From contig JAALGY010000044.1 of assembly GCA_032358165.1 (NCBI GenBank), positions 124,001 through 188,000 on the forward strand: a stretch of 64,000 bases of DNA. The letters are read 5' to 3'. The DNA is from Diplosphaera chodatii. Its lineage: Eukaryota > Chlorophyta > Trebouxiophyceae > Prasiolales > Stichococcaceae. A program made the position numbers and the translations under genes. Of the stretch, positions 51,887 through 64,000 are shown piece after piece (position 1 is the stretch's first letter; the number at the start of each line of letters is the position of its first letter). The notes beneath the pieces were generated by a model. It was not told the DNA's origin. It did no database searches and saw only the letters and a list, made by a program, of their open reading frames with translations.

Positions 51887-54800
51887 ATGGTCAACCTGAC
51901 ACTGGAGCTACCCAAGAACATTGCAGCCTCTGCAGCGCCTCATGCAGCTGCAGCTGGACAACTCAGCGGCCAGGGGACGCCTGCCAGTGAGCAAACTGAT
52001 CCTGCAGCATCCGCAGCGCCATCTTTGGCAAGCCCTCAGATGCGTGCAGCTGGAGGCGCCATGAAGTCGCCACAGCCCAGCGTACCGTCAGCACTGCAAA
52101 GCAGACACTGCAAGGTCGTCAGCCTGGCCGAGATTGCAGGCCAACGGCCAGCCGCATGCAGGACGCCAACTGGGCAGCAGGCATCCGGCGGCAACTTCAG
52201 CGAAGACAGCGCACAGCCCGCAGACTCTCAGGTGGCGCAGCAGCAGAGCAGTGCAGCAGCGCTCAGTGTCGGCCGGGCATCTGCTTCGACGCTCAGCCTC
52301 GGAAACACCAGGTCCTCATCCGCTGCACCATCTGCAACCACATCACAGCAGGTGCGAGCACAGCGGCACGCCTACTGTCCACTGCAACCTGAGATGAATC
52401 TGATGCGTTCGCAAGCCTGCACATGCCTCCGGCCCGAAGTTTGCATTCATGTCATCCCACTGTCTGAACAGGGTGCAGACATGCGAGGGCCAGCGCTCAA
52501 GGCGTGCCGCAAGTGCTGTGTCACGAAGGAGGCGTCCGCCTTCCAGATGGACCGCCACAACGTGGACGGCCTGCAGTCGTACTGCCGCAGGTGACGCCGG
52601 CGTCACCGTACGCTGTGTTGGGCTGCGCTGCACTGTGCATGCCAATGCAGCGCCGCCGGACGCTGATCCTAGTGACATCTGAAGTATGACAGCCTCGCGT
52701 CGATGCAGTGTTCAAATGTTCTGAGCTATCTCCTGTGCCGTGCAGCTGCAAGGCGGAGCGTGCTCGGGAGCGGCGCAGCGAGAAGGACGCCATGCCGCAG
52801 GTGCAGCCTGACGCTTCGGGCGGCAGTGTCGGCAGGGGCAAACCCGTCCGGCGCACTGCCTCCAGGACGCGGCTCTCGCAGATGCAGTCGCCCGACATCA
52901 GGTGCTAAACTGAGGTCCCTCACGGCCAGCTGGTACCCCTGACCAGCTGCCCTTCCCTCTATATTTCTGCAGAGGTTGGAAAACGTATATCAGCCTGCAG
53001 TATGGAGGCTGCATGAGCGAGCGCAACATACGTTGCACCCATGGGCCTGCATGCGAGGATGGCAACCAGTGTTGCAGGCCACCCTGGGGCGGGCTGAGGC
53101 CGGCAGAGTACTTTGGTGCGCATGGCGCTGTGTCTGACCCGGCGGCCCGCGCCGCCAGCAGCAGGCCCACAAATGCTGCTCGGCACTCCGCTGCAGCTGT
53201 GCTGCCGCCAGTGGCCCCCGGCCACAAGCGCTGCAGCCGCTGCAGGGTGCGCACCGGCGCCTGCCACTGGATCATTTCACCAGCCTACATCCAGCCGTTG
53301 ACGTCCCCGCACGAGCAGTGCGCGAGGACTGGCTGATCTGCGGTCTTGAGCAGAGAGAAGTCGAGTTGCACATGCAGGTGGAGAAGCCCCGGACAGACTT
53401 CCACTGCAACCGCACCACAGCCGACGGTCTGCAGTACCAGTGCCGCATCTGCCACCAGGAGGTGCCCAGTAGCATGTGCATTGTCATGGGCGACAAACTG
53501 CAGTAACTTTGAGCATGGCTGACCGTCACTCACCTGTGAGATCTCGGCAAAATGCATTAGAAGGTGCCTCTGCACCGTGGCATGCCCAGCCTCAGCGAAT
53601 GCGCCCCGGCGACCGTGCAGGCGATTGGATCCAGGGCAGGCAGCACCGGGCGGCAGCCGGCACGTCCGGCTGGTGCAAAGAGGAAGGCAAGTGGTGATGC
53701 TGCTCGCAAGCCCAAGTCGCGACGCCTCACCGACTTCAGCAATGACACATCCGTCAGCAGGTACAGAACTTGAAATACTTCTTCATTGCAGCAACACCGC
53801 GTGGTGAGGCGAGGGAGTGTAGTGCTAGCACTTCTGCATGTGCACATTTGAGCATAACTACTTGATGGCAAGCCTGTGGTGCAGTTGCGAGTAGCCAGCT
53901 ACGTGTATGCCGCTGCAGGGATGACGGGCAGCAGGATGGCTTTGCAATGCTGCAGTGGGCGGCCGCAGCGGCATCTGAGCAGGACTTCCAGCAGAGTGGC
54001 CATGACAAGCAGCAGCACGCAGCTGAGGCGCCGGCAGTTGCGCAGCAGCGCAAGCGAGTCACCGTGATGCACAAGCTGTGCAGCAAGTGCCACACCGTGA
54101 AGCCTGCCTCCGACTTCTGGAAGAACAAGTGCGCAGCCTGAGCATTGTCGGCTCTTGTGTCTGTCAGCCAACCGTCCGAGCTTCGGCCTCGCCATATCCC
54201 AGGAAACGATACCTCTTGCAAGCATCGAGAAGCAAGGCAGTGGACGTAGACTGCCTTCAACACTATCAAGATGGAGGTGCTGGTGTCACAGGAGCACGGC
54301 GGATGGGCTGCAGTGGTTCTGCCGCGGCTGCCAGACACGCGTGTGCCACACGCTCAAGGATGCTGCACGCCTGCGCGTGGCTGCCAGCCAGGCTGCTGCA
54401 GATGCCCAGGTGTGCAGACGCCTGCTGACCGTCCTCACATCAGCACGCTGCTCGACTTGAGTGCAGCTGCCTGCACAGCGCCAGCTCAGCGGCTCATAGT
54501 AGAAAGCCACATGTGCCAGTTGTGGAAGGCGATTGCAGTGTAAGGTTCCCAACCTGCACAGCAAAGCTGCCAACCCTGCTGTTGACACTGGGTTGAACGG
54601 CCACATGTGAGCCTGCCAGCTTTACAGTTTTTTGAATGGCGGTGCATTCTGCAGGGGCTGCAGCCTATGACCCCAGCCCTCAGGCACAGCCACGGGTCTG
54701 CAAGAAGGTGCAGGGCGGCAGGCGGCCTGATGGCTGCCAGCGACAGGCGCGGCAGTGGCCAACATGCAGTGGGCTCAGCAGCATGCAACCTCACCGGACT

Positions 54801-56679
54801 CACCGCCCTGCTAGCTGCCAGCTCCACTGCAGCAGCACATGAGGTGCACATGCTGCTTTCCCCCTTCTAGCTGGGCATCCGTAATGTTCCGCAGGGTCTC
54901 TCTGTGGTAGGATGGGAAGGCAATGCCTCGGGCACAGGAGACCCTAGAAGCGAGCACAGCACATGCAATTTTTGTCTTGAAAACCAGGATGCGGAGTCCA
55001 GGAGGGCAGTGGCGACGACTGGCAAGTTGAACCTGGGGCTGGGCAATCCTGATGGGAGTCCGGCAGCAGCTCGAGTTACGCTCCAGGTATGGCAGCGGCT
55101 TTGCCCACTCAGAATGACAATTTCAGCGGGCTGTGGTCAGAGCCTGCACAGTGGCCGGGCCCAGCGCAGCGCAGGTGCAGGGCACACACATGGTCAGATC
55201 CGCAGATGACAGGAGCCAGGCAGCTTTCCCTGTGCTACCGATGCAGGATGTGCTGAGGCTGGCGCCACATGGTCATGGCAGCCCGGCAGTGCCAAACAAC
55301 CTTCGTCCTGTCAACGAACCCCAGCCTTTGACTATTTACAGAGGTATGCCAGCACCGCTTTTGAACCGCCATGCTTACACATGGGCTGATCTTACTATCA
55401 TCTTGCGTACGGCTGTCCCACATATGTGATGGATACACCAAGCTGACTTTGCTATACATGTCATTGCCTCCATTCGTCACATACTTGCTGCACACAACTT
55501 CACATGTACCGAGCAGCAGTACAGAGCAGAACACCGTCTGCCACGAGTAAGATTTGTCCAGCTCGGGGCTGAGCTGGTGCTGCATGCAGGCCAGCTGAGC
55601 GAAGGCGAGGTGGCGCCCATTGGGCCTGGCAGCTCCGGCGCTCTCAACGATGTCGACTCTGATACAAGCGACGGCGGCAGCATGGAACACGAGGCGGCAG
55701 TAGTGCGCACCTCCACCGCCGGCAGCAACAGCCTGCAGGTGCGCAGGACTGTCTTTGAGCATGACAGAGTCGCGGTATGTGCACGAGAATGCACTCACGA
55801 GCTGACTCAACAGGGTCTGCTGACTCCTGAGTGTGCTGACACGGGAAAGGGTGGGCACCATGTGCAGAGGTGCCGGATAGGTGGCATGCAATGCCCGGCA
55901 CAACTGCTGTCAACCCATAAATGTCGATATGCAGCCCTGATCACCACGGCCCTGGCATTGGTCCCTGCAGGACATCCTGGAGGCGTGTCGGCAAGAGGCC
56001 GCAATCACGGCGGAGCGCACCCGTCTGTCGCGCCAGGTGCTGATGCTTCCCGGCTTCTTTGCATCTGCTTGGTCAGGTCCCCTTGTGTCCTCAGGTCAGG
56101 GCACAACAGCCGTACAAAGCTGTGTTGCATGCAGCGCTGACAGGTGTAGCACTTTGGCGGCTGACATGACAGTCGTCAACTGGTGACCTCGACATAGTGT
56201 TTGATTGTGTCCAGTTGCTGGCGATCGGCCCCCTGCTGATGCCGGACGCGCTGCGGCTGCGGACAGCGCCGGGCGACGCAGCAATGCGGGCTGTTCTGCA
56301 ACGTGAGGGCACCGCTTCAGCTGGCATGAGCTGCGTCCCGGCCCTATGCAGCCCTGCCTCACAGCCTAGCGCCCGCGATCACCCTGCCACAGGCGGCAGA
56401 GGCAGCGCCTGGGGCTGTGTGCAGCGTCCGTCCGCTGCCGCCGTCAACTATTCGGTGTCTGGCCCGGCCCACCCTGGACTCCCTGGGAGCACCTCGGCGC
56501 ATGGCAGCGGCGGCCTCGGCTCGCAGGCGCAGTCTGGCGGTGCCAGCTACCCGCATGCGGGATTCGGCCAAGGCCGGGCTATTCTGCAGGAGGTGCCAGA
56601 TGCCCACAGCGTCAGGCAGGCCACCAAGCTGCTGCCGCTCATGCTGCTACTGAGCGGCCAGCTTCTGGAGAGGGTATGA
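51887..56679 (+). CDS. Cys4 zinc-ribbon repeat protein B, three ribbons
   Basis: Second member of the zinc-ribbon family seen at 35.2 kb. ATG at 51887 opens a long Ala/Ser/Gln-rich exon (to about 52350). Ribbon 1: KACRKCCVTKEASAFQMDRH, DGLQSYC (52.50-52.59 kb), spliced to RRCKAERARERRSEK (52.74 kb). Ribbon 2: HKRCSRC (53.22 kb), spliced to VEKPRTDFHCNRTTADGLQY, QCRIC (53.37 kb). Ribbon 3: KLCSKCHTVKPASDFWKN (54.07 kb), spliced to STADGLQWFCRGC (54.29 kb). Between ribbons 2 and 3 lies a basic segment GAKRKASGDAARKPKSRRL (53.67 kb), a likely nuclear signal. C-terminal exons (55.0, 55.17-55.34, 55.56-55.74, 55.97-56.03 and 56.2-56.68 kb) are low complexity with acidic (NDVDSDTSDGGS) and helical parts; the last reading frame ends GQLLERV with TGA at 56677-56679. 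Zinc binding and a nuclear role are inferred; no catalytic domain is visible. Confidence 0.65.
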
Positions 56680-57238
56680 GTGACTGTTGCCTTGGGTTGC
56701 CCTAGGTTGCCCATGTTGGATGTTGCAGGCTGCAGAGCAGTCCAATCTACTGTTCTGTGTTGAACCAAACTTATCACCGTTACCACTGTCAGTGTGTCTT
56801 CGAATCATGTGGGCAGCACGACTGGACTCATCGGCTCGCCATTGCCTGCCTTTGGTGTACATGCATCAGGTGTACCTGCTATGAATGCTGCAGTCAGCCA
56901 ATCTCAATGCCTCGGATCATGTCACACGTTTGGTTTATGGCGCATGGCGCAGCCTTGTCTGCGGGTGTTCTAGCTTGGCAGTCGGCGGCATGTAAGATAA
57001 AGGGTAGGGTGGCAGCACAATCGGCAGTCGATTCCTCTTTTCCACACCAACCGCAATGCGTTGCAATGCAAGGATGCACGTGTAGAAGGTCGACCTGCAG
57101 CCGAGGTGCAGTGTGCGAAACCAAAGGCGATGTGCAACCAACATGCATACACCCAGCGCACACTGAGCCACACCCACAAAGACAGCGTGCATCAAAGCCC
57201 AAAATTGTCAATCGTCCAGTGCACCTAGAAAAATCCTC
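56680..57238. other. Convergent intergenic region
   Basis: The 3' ends of zinc-ribbon gene B (+) and FZL (-) meet here. Apart from a TGTAA at 56991 I see only presumptive untranslated sequence. Confidence 0.4.
56991..56995 (+). terminator. TGTAA poly(A) signal, zinc-ribbon gene B
   Basis: Plus-strand TGTAA about 312 bases after the stop codon, in a TGTAAGATAAAG context. Confidence 0.3.
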
Positions 57239-60200
57239 CTACTCCACGTTGGCGGCCTGCATCTTGAGGTCGCCGAGCCGCACCAGCAGGGCACTGCGGT
57301 CTGCTTCCGCCTTCTCCACGCGGGCGACCTCCGCCGCCGTCGCCTTCTCCAGGGGCCGGATGAAGGCGAGGATGTCCTCGTTGCAGGACGTCACGCCCGC
57401 CCGCAGCTCCGCCGCCAGCTTCTCCTGCACCTCCTGTTGGAGGAGCCCAGCGCAATGCCTCAGCGTCAGACAGTCCTGTACCGCCGTGCGTTCAAGGAGG
57501 CATATGGTGCTGTGGTTGTGGCATGCACGAACCCCGAACATCCGGGCAGCTAGGATGCACAGCGCACCTTCACGAAGTCGGAGCACAGCTCCCGCAGCTG
57601 GTCCTTGGCCTCCCGCCTCCGCAGCGGCAGGTTCACCTGCACCACATGCGAACTTCACTCGTGCACGGAAGTCCCACAGCCCGCTACGGTTCACCAGCTC
57701 GCGGCGTCATGTCACCATCCATGCTAAAGGCGAGAGGTTGGAGGTGCTGTCGGGCGACGCGAGGGGCGTGTGCGCCGCGCACCACGGACACGTAGGCGAC
57801 GGCGGCGGCGAGGCCCAGCGCCAGCAGGTCCTCCAGGGTGCCGCTCAGGAACCAGGTGGACAGCCAGCCCAGCCCCAGCGCGCCTGTCGCAGCGGCGCTG
57901 AATCTTGCATCTCACCGTGCACTCGTTGTTGCGAAGGGACCCGTCACAGGCTTGTTGCGCAGAGTGCAGGCCCGTTTGCTGTCTCGCGAACACAGCCTCA
58001 GCAGGCTCGCGGCGGAGCAGGATGCGCTGCGGCACTGCTGGGCTCACCGACTGCGTTGCCGGCGCTGGACAGGGCGGCCCCGCGCACCACCCCCTCCAGC
58101 GTCCCCGCCAGCCCCTGGGCGTCGAAGTTGGCGACCGCGAGCTTCGCCGACGCCGAGGGCACCAGGCTGGTCTCCTCACCATCACTGGGAGCACATTCAG
58201 CAACATGTCAGCCAGCTGGAGCGCCAGTCCACCAATGTAGACTGGGTGCAAGCAAGAATGATGCGCAGTCGCCTCTGATGAAATTTTCATCCAGTGAGCT
58301 GCCATGCTCCTCCTCCACCTCGTGTCGCTGACGGCACCGCTGCCGCTGCCATTGGTCTCGGACGCTGCGGCGGCGGCCGCACGCTGCTCCCGCCACTTTC
58401 TCCGTTGCTCTGCCGCATCTGGGGAAGGCAGAGGTCTCCTTGGTGGCTTGCTACGTCAATACCTACTGGCACTGCTTGATAAGCTGTCAGTCCATCAGCA
58501 GCCTCCAGCACGGCAGGGGCATGGTGCAGCGTGGCCCCCCGACCTGCGGCTGGGGCATCGTCGAACAGGCTGTCGAAGGTGCGGCCCAGCTGCATCGCGC
58601 GCTGCTCCGCAAAGTTGCGGTAGTTGGCCACCTGCGGCAATCAGATATTTGGGCACAGCTCAGAAACCGGCTGACAACACATGTGGCATAGGAACATGTC
58701 AGGTTCAGCATTTGCGGATGCCCAGCTCGTTTGCCAGTCAGGTGTCTCGTGGCGATTGCATTGGCCTTGCGTGTGTCCACTGGTGTGGACTCAGCGTCTA
58801 CTGCCATGAGCCACAGGGCGCCCCTGGGGGATGCACCTGGCGCTCGCAGTTGGCCGTCAGCCAGTCGGCGTGCTCCGCCACCTGCCGCCGCAGCTGCCCC
58901 GCCATGTCCTCCACGACCGCTGCCTCAAAGTCTGCACAGGACAGCACGCAATGTGTCGCCAGCTTGATGGAAAAGTGTTCAAGTCCACAACTCGTTCGGG
59001 TGCTCAGTAAGGCTCAACTTGGCCAACTCGTCAGCTGTCGCGGCAACACTGTACGTGCGGCAAAGATGGCAGCCCCACCCTGTGCTGCTGGCAGGCTGCG
59101 CTGACTGCGCCGGGAGCCAAAGATGTAGGTGGACAGCGCCTCCACGTTGCCCAGCTGCAGCGTGTCATCAATGAAGGCGCCGCCTGCGTGCATGACGCAT
59201 GCCGGATGGTGAGGTATATGTGTACATATATATACCCATGGACACGACACCAACAAGTAGTGGTGGATCAACAGGTTGTGGGGAGTGGTCCAGCGGGCGA
59301 ACAGCACGTACGACTGCTGCACGTTCGTGGCGCACAGTCACTGCAAAGTGCAGCACGCACCGCGGCGGGCGACGGCGTCCACGGCGGCCGCCAGCTCCAG
59401 GCGCTGCGCCTTGCTGTCCCGCTCCATGTCCGCCGCGAAGCCCGCCAGCTGGCCGCCCACCAGCGACACCGCCCGCAGCTCCTGGACGCGGCAGCAGGCA
59501 GCCCTTCGTTAGACCAAATGCGTTTGCGGCGACAGTGGAACATCTTCGTTGCATCTGGGTCAGGCGCGCCGCAGCTTACCTTCAATGCAGGCCGTCTGAT
59601 GTCCTTTAAAGGGGGCACCTAAGCACTGCAAACTACGAACTCCAATCGATCAAGTGCTGGCGGGGGCCCACCTCCTGTGCAGTCGCCAGCTCCGCGGCGA
59701 GCTGCTGCCCGGCCGCCTCCAGCAGCGCGTCGGCCACGAAGAGCGGCGTCTGCAGCTTCAGCCGCACCGCCTCGGCGGCGGTGCGGCCGCCGCCCACCAG
59801 GAAGTCGAAGATGAAGGTCTCCAGCTCGCCGAAGCGGCTGGCCCGCCACTGCGCGTCCTCTGACAGCCGCTGGGCCTCGTCATCGGTGAGCTGGCCTGGA
59901 GGAGGCAGTCATGTGACTTCGGAGGGGCCCCGATGCTCAGGACATCGACAGCGTACGAGGTCAGGCGGGCTCCTACTGTGTGCTTTGGCCTGTGGCTGCG
60001 ACCCACGGGTCAGGAAGCCACAGGGCACGCAAGTGAGGCTGTTGTGATCAGAAGTAGGAGCCCACAGCGACTGTTTGCTCTGTGCACCGCTACAGCTGCC
60101 AGGCATGAGCAACTCGGCATTAGGATCACCTCCTGGCAGGGTGCCCCCGACGGACACCTTGGCGGCCAGAGCCTTGCGCGCTGCAACAGGCAGCACCTGC

Positions 60201-63200
60201 ATTGCAGCATCCTGTATCAACATCACACAACTGTGTTTATGCTGCAGCTGACATGTTACACATTGCGCCTTGTGTACACAGGCTTCGACACCCATCCAGG
60301 CAAGCGCAGCACTATATGCCTGTGCTGTCTCGACGCCCAGCAGGCGCTTTGCGTTCTGCGCTACAAAGTCCACGACCTCCTGGACCTCATCGTCTGAGCT
60401 GAGGATGTCGACCTGCAAGACCAAAGCCAGAGTCGTCAAATGGATGTGCTTGCTCTGACAACATACTGACAGCTTGTGGGGAGCGGAGCAGCGGTCGTCC
60501 ATGCAGCTGGTCAACCTCGGCTCACCTTGTTCAGCAGAAACACCACCTTCTTGCCCCACTTTCTGCATGTGCATCCCATGACCGATCAGACTGGCACCGC
60601 ATGGCACTGCACCTCTTGCATTTGTGACTGAGCTACATCAGTGTAGGAATCCACAAATGACAAGCCCTTTTCACCTGATGTACTGCAGGAACTCCACTTC
60701 CGACTCGGTGAAGGGCCGGTCGGCGGACATCACGAACAGCACCAGGTCCGCACGGGGCACATACTCCTCCGTCAGCCGCTGCTGCCGCTCCAGGATGACG
60801 TTCGTGCCGGGGGTGTCCACTACGTTCACGTTCCGCAGCAGCGTGGCCCCCAGCCGCCGCACCTGCAGCACCGCCACAGCATATTCACACTGGTCACAGC
60901 AGCGTCACGCCCTGAGGCGACATGCAAGGCTCCTCACACGCTGTGTAGGACAGGCAGCAGGCAGCCGCTGGCGGTGGCTGCGCTTGGGAGCCTTCAGTCT
61001 GTCAGTTGCGATGACGACTCACGAAGAAGCCGTCTGCGTTCTGCTCGGCGCCCATGTCGCCCTCGTGCTCCGCGTACTTCAGCACGCTGATCTCGTTGGT
61101 GGTGGGCAGGATGCCCTCCTCCAGGAACTTCCCACCCAGCAGCGCATTGATCATGGACGACTTCCCTGCTCAACCACCACCAACCGCCCTCAGCTGTGCG
61201 CCGATCGCCAAGTTCAGGTTGCCAGGCACGGGGACAGCAGCGGCGCTGGAATGGAGGAGGCACAACGAGGCGCACCAGAGTTGAACTCGCCGACCACCAC
61301 CAGCAGGAACAGCTCGTCCAGCTGCTTGAGGGCATCCGCCAGCAGGCCCCGCTCGTCCATCTGCACAGTGCTCATGCAAGCATGAGGCGGGATGTGCGTG
61401 GGGTGTTGCCCGATAGGCGTTGCTGTTCCTGTTGAGTTTCCATCTGTCCCCCATGTGTCTAAATACTATATGATGTGCACGATGGATGCATAACACTAGT
61501 CATGTCATATCGTACCTCAGGGCAGACCTCGTCCAGCAGGGCCAGCGCGTCCGTCAGCAGCGCGCGCTCCCGCTCCACCAGCCCGGCCTTGGTGTCGTCC
61601 ACCAGCCGCATCTGGGCAACGGGCACGGCATGTGGCGGTGACCAGTGGAGGTGCAGCTGGATCATACTTTTTCGGCTGACCAGTGCTTTCAAAGGTGAAG
61701 CGCCATGTACGCGTATAATACGAGTGGACAGCACACCTGGCCCAACGCAGTCAGCCCCGAGGCCTCCTGGGTGCCGGTGGAGGCAGCAGCTGATGTTGAC
61801 GCCTTGCCACCCTGTTCAAGCGCACCTGCACACAGATAATGTCTTGCTCAAGCATCTGGGAAATACATCATGACAACTTTGCGCCCTCATGCACGATCGC
61901 CGACAATCTAGATTTTACCACTGCCACATGCCCCACCTAGGATGCTGCGAACGCTGCCCTCCTGGCTGTCTGAGCTGCCGGCGCCTGTCGCTGATGCAAG
62001 CTGCGGTAGACTGACCAGCGGCATTGACACACCATCGATACCACCAGTGAGCAGCTCTGCGATGCCGTCACTGCTGCTGCCTGCGGACAGACCAGCGATG
62101 ACGGGGATGCCTGCACCGCGCTGCTGCTGCTTGGCCGCCGTGTACTCCTGTCTGCTGGCCGGACCGCCATTTTCGGGCTGCATGGCCAGAGGGACAGTCA
62201 TGATGACACTGTGGTAGCTGTGAAGAGGAGGGCAACTGCAATCAGGTGCAGGTCTTGACAGTGTGGCCCCTTCACTTGACAAGCACAGCACTTCCACCTG
62301 GAGCACAACAAAGTTTGCGCCGTCGTTGGCGGCGGTGGCTGCCTCGGCGGCGGTGCCCACCGTCCGGCCCACCAGCGAGGCCGCGCCGCTCATCATGCGA
62401 CGCGCCACACCCGTCGGCAGCCCTGCACCATGTGGGCATCGAGGCGATGGTGCCAGACGGACCGTTACATGTGTGGCTGCCAACATAACAGCACAAACAA
62501 CCAGTGAGTTCTGCAAAGTACATGTCGTCTATGACAGGCATCCAGTCAAGGTCATGGCGCGCAATTCGCAGGCATACAACACCTCTAGGCGACAACAGCA
62601 CGCCATCTGCCTCAGCTGCGTCCACGATGTCCGTCCTGTCGACCACCAGCAGCGCAGCGCGGCCGCGCAGCAGCTCCTGGAGGCGGCAGGCCGCGTCGTA
62701 CAGGGCGCTGCCGCCGCTGTCATCCTCGGACAGAACCACGCCGGTGGTGCCACCCGCCAGTGCCTTCATCGCAACAGCACTGTATTCAGGCAGGTTGTAC
62801 TGTGCTGATGCCTGCTTGAAGGGAACCTGCTCGTGCATGGTGTGACATGCCACTCTGCAGCATGCTGTCCATAGGACGTGTGTGCTGCCGCTCGGTGGCC
62901 ACAGGGCATCACCGATGAGATTGCGTCCCGGGTGGCTCCATCATCCAGCGCTTCTGAAGCTGTGAGCCCGAGCCACACAGCCGGCAGCCGCACCTTCGCC
63001 TGGCCTTTGCCTGCGGTTACAGACAGGAGCTTACCGCTGCAACAGCCACACCCTGAGCAACATCCATGCATACCGGCCAGAGGGTCCCACTGCATGTGAA
63101 CCGCATTCCGTTCATGCCGGCTTTACCCGCTGGGAAGACGCTGACGCCCGTGCTCTGCATCGATGCTGATACAGGGTTCCGGACGCAACGGCTGCTGCGA

Positions 63201-63439
63201 CTCGCACTCAGCCGCTGCCTTTGCAGGTGATGTGTGTGAAGCGCAGCGCCATGCCCACCAAATCCGCGGCATATGGAGAGCTGAAGCGGGATGCTGGTCA
63301 CAGACGGCAAGGTTGTGGCACACGTAAGCGTTTGTGCCGTTCTGCAGGTCACAGCCGGGCGTTTGCGCCCGTCCAAAGTGGATAGCAGTGTCAAGCTAGG
63401 TGCTGGTGATCGACACGAGCACGGCGTGCGCGTTTGCAT
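57239..63439 (-). CDS. FZL: FZL: chloroplast dynamin-like GTPase with N-terminal ThiE-like domain
   Basis: Homologue of plant FZO-LIKE, a membrane-remodelling GTPase of thylakoids and inner envelope. ATG at 63439 gives a Ser/Arg/Thr-rich plastid-leader-like start (MQTRTPCSCRSPAPSLTLLS), though its splice to the next exon is unproven. N-terminal domain exons: AKVRLPAVWLGLTASEAL (62.97 kb), GVVLSEDDSGGSALYDAACR...LLVVDRTDIVDAAEADGV (62.6-62.75 kb), GLPTGVARRMMSGAA (62.4 kb), following the plant order. GTPase: G1 VVGEFNSG/KSSMINALLGG, with the Gly codon split by an intron (61.28/61.16 kb); G2 ILPTTNEIS; G3 NVVDTPGTNVILERQQRLTE (60.8 kb); NKVD G4 split by an intron (60.53/60.41 kb); VLPVAARKAL (60.18 kb). 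Then WRASRFGELETFIFDFLVGG (59.8 kb), a membrane-hairpin region near 57.8 kb, and a C-terminal coiled coil ending LGDLKMQAANVE with TAG at 57239-57241. All core GTPase motifs are intact. Confidence 0.9.
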
Positions 63440-64000
63440 GCCGTTCAGCGGCTGGTCAGCATGCAAAGAGTCGAGCCTAGATCATCAGATGCTCAACACA
63501 GTTGCCTCGCAGCTGCAAACTTGCTCGCGGAACTGTCTCGTGAACACCGATTCGGGCCAAACCAAATCAGCACCATGCACCAGCGAACGTTGTTGCCAGC
63601 GGAACCAGTGCGCAGGAAACAGCTGATACTGTACTAACACATCTGTTCGCGCATGTAGCAGTGCGCTTTGCATGCGTGCACTTGACAAGATCTCAAGGAG
63701 ATGAGACTGCCTTTTGCATGCACAGGCCCCCTCCGATACTGGCCAACAGAGTACAAGCTACACTTGCGGCATGGTTGATATGCTGCATTTGTGACAACAC
63801 GACATAGTGTGCAGCTGACCTGCCTCAATGGTGTGAGCAGCAGGTCGGGCAACATGACCGTCAGCACCTTAGTTCAGGCACCGGCTGTATGTGTCAACAC
63901 GTAGCAGCCGTGCAGACCTTCAAACTGTGACGAATCGGCAAAGCACCGACTGTTAACTACGACACGGAGGTGAGCCACTGTTGTTTCGCTCAGCATGCCA
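63440..64000. other. Upstream region of FZL
   Basis: About 560 bases to the window edge with no recognisable exon. It should contain the FZL promoter and 5' untranslated region. Confidence 0.35.

Overview
The window looks like nuclear DNA of a green alga, most likely a trebouxiophyte (class-level guess, low certainty). It is GC-rich and full of CAG/GCA triplets. Nearly every gene is split by many short introns with GTGCG/GTGAG-type donors and TGCAG acceptors. Several predicted proteins are plant-type: a chloroplast FZL dynamin-like GTPase with a plant-like N-terminal domain, a plant-like complex I NDUFB8, and an inositol-phosphorylceramide-synthase-like enzyme. TGTAA, the usual chlorophyte poly(A) signal, follows several genes. 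I saw no bacterial operons, CRISPR arrays, rRNA or tRNA genes. All gene models were spliced by eye from reading-frame continuity and family resemblance, so outer limits are firmer than internal exon borders.

Layout: 1-2.9 kb (-) 3' part of an unrecognised helical protein; 3.3-5.9 kb (+) MCRS1-like FHA protein; 6.4-7.7 kb (-) caffeoyl-CoA-type O-methyltransferase; 8.1-21.1 kb (+) very large ATRX/RAD54L2-type SNF2 remodeller; 21.1-22.2 kb (-) doubtful small gene; 22.2-25.7 kb (-) Cys/His-rich repeat protein with a tandem exon-intron duplication; 27.8-28.8 kb (+) weak hypothetical gene; 29.3-29.6 kb (-) NDUFB8; 30.1-34.0 kb (+) TRF4/PAPD5-type non-canonical poly(A) polymerase; 35.2-39.1 kb (+) Cys4 zinc-ribbon protein A; 40.4-43.3 kb (+) sphingolipid synthase; 44.3-45.8 kb (-) ALKBH6-like dioxygenase; 46.3-49.8 kb (-) kynurenine-3-monooxygenase-like flavoprotein; 51.9-56.7 kb (+) Cys4 zinc-ribbon protein B, a second member of the same domain family as protein A; 57.2-63.4 kb (-) FZL.

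The genes are mostly unrelated housekeeping functions: chromatin and nuclear RNA (MCRS1, SNF2, TRF4), mitochondrion (NDUFB8, the monooxygenase), plastid (FZL) and endomembrane lipid synthesis. The parts least explained by known families are the Cys/His repeat gene at 22.2-25.7 kb and the two zinc-ribbon genes. These are the best candidates for undescribed biology here.
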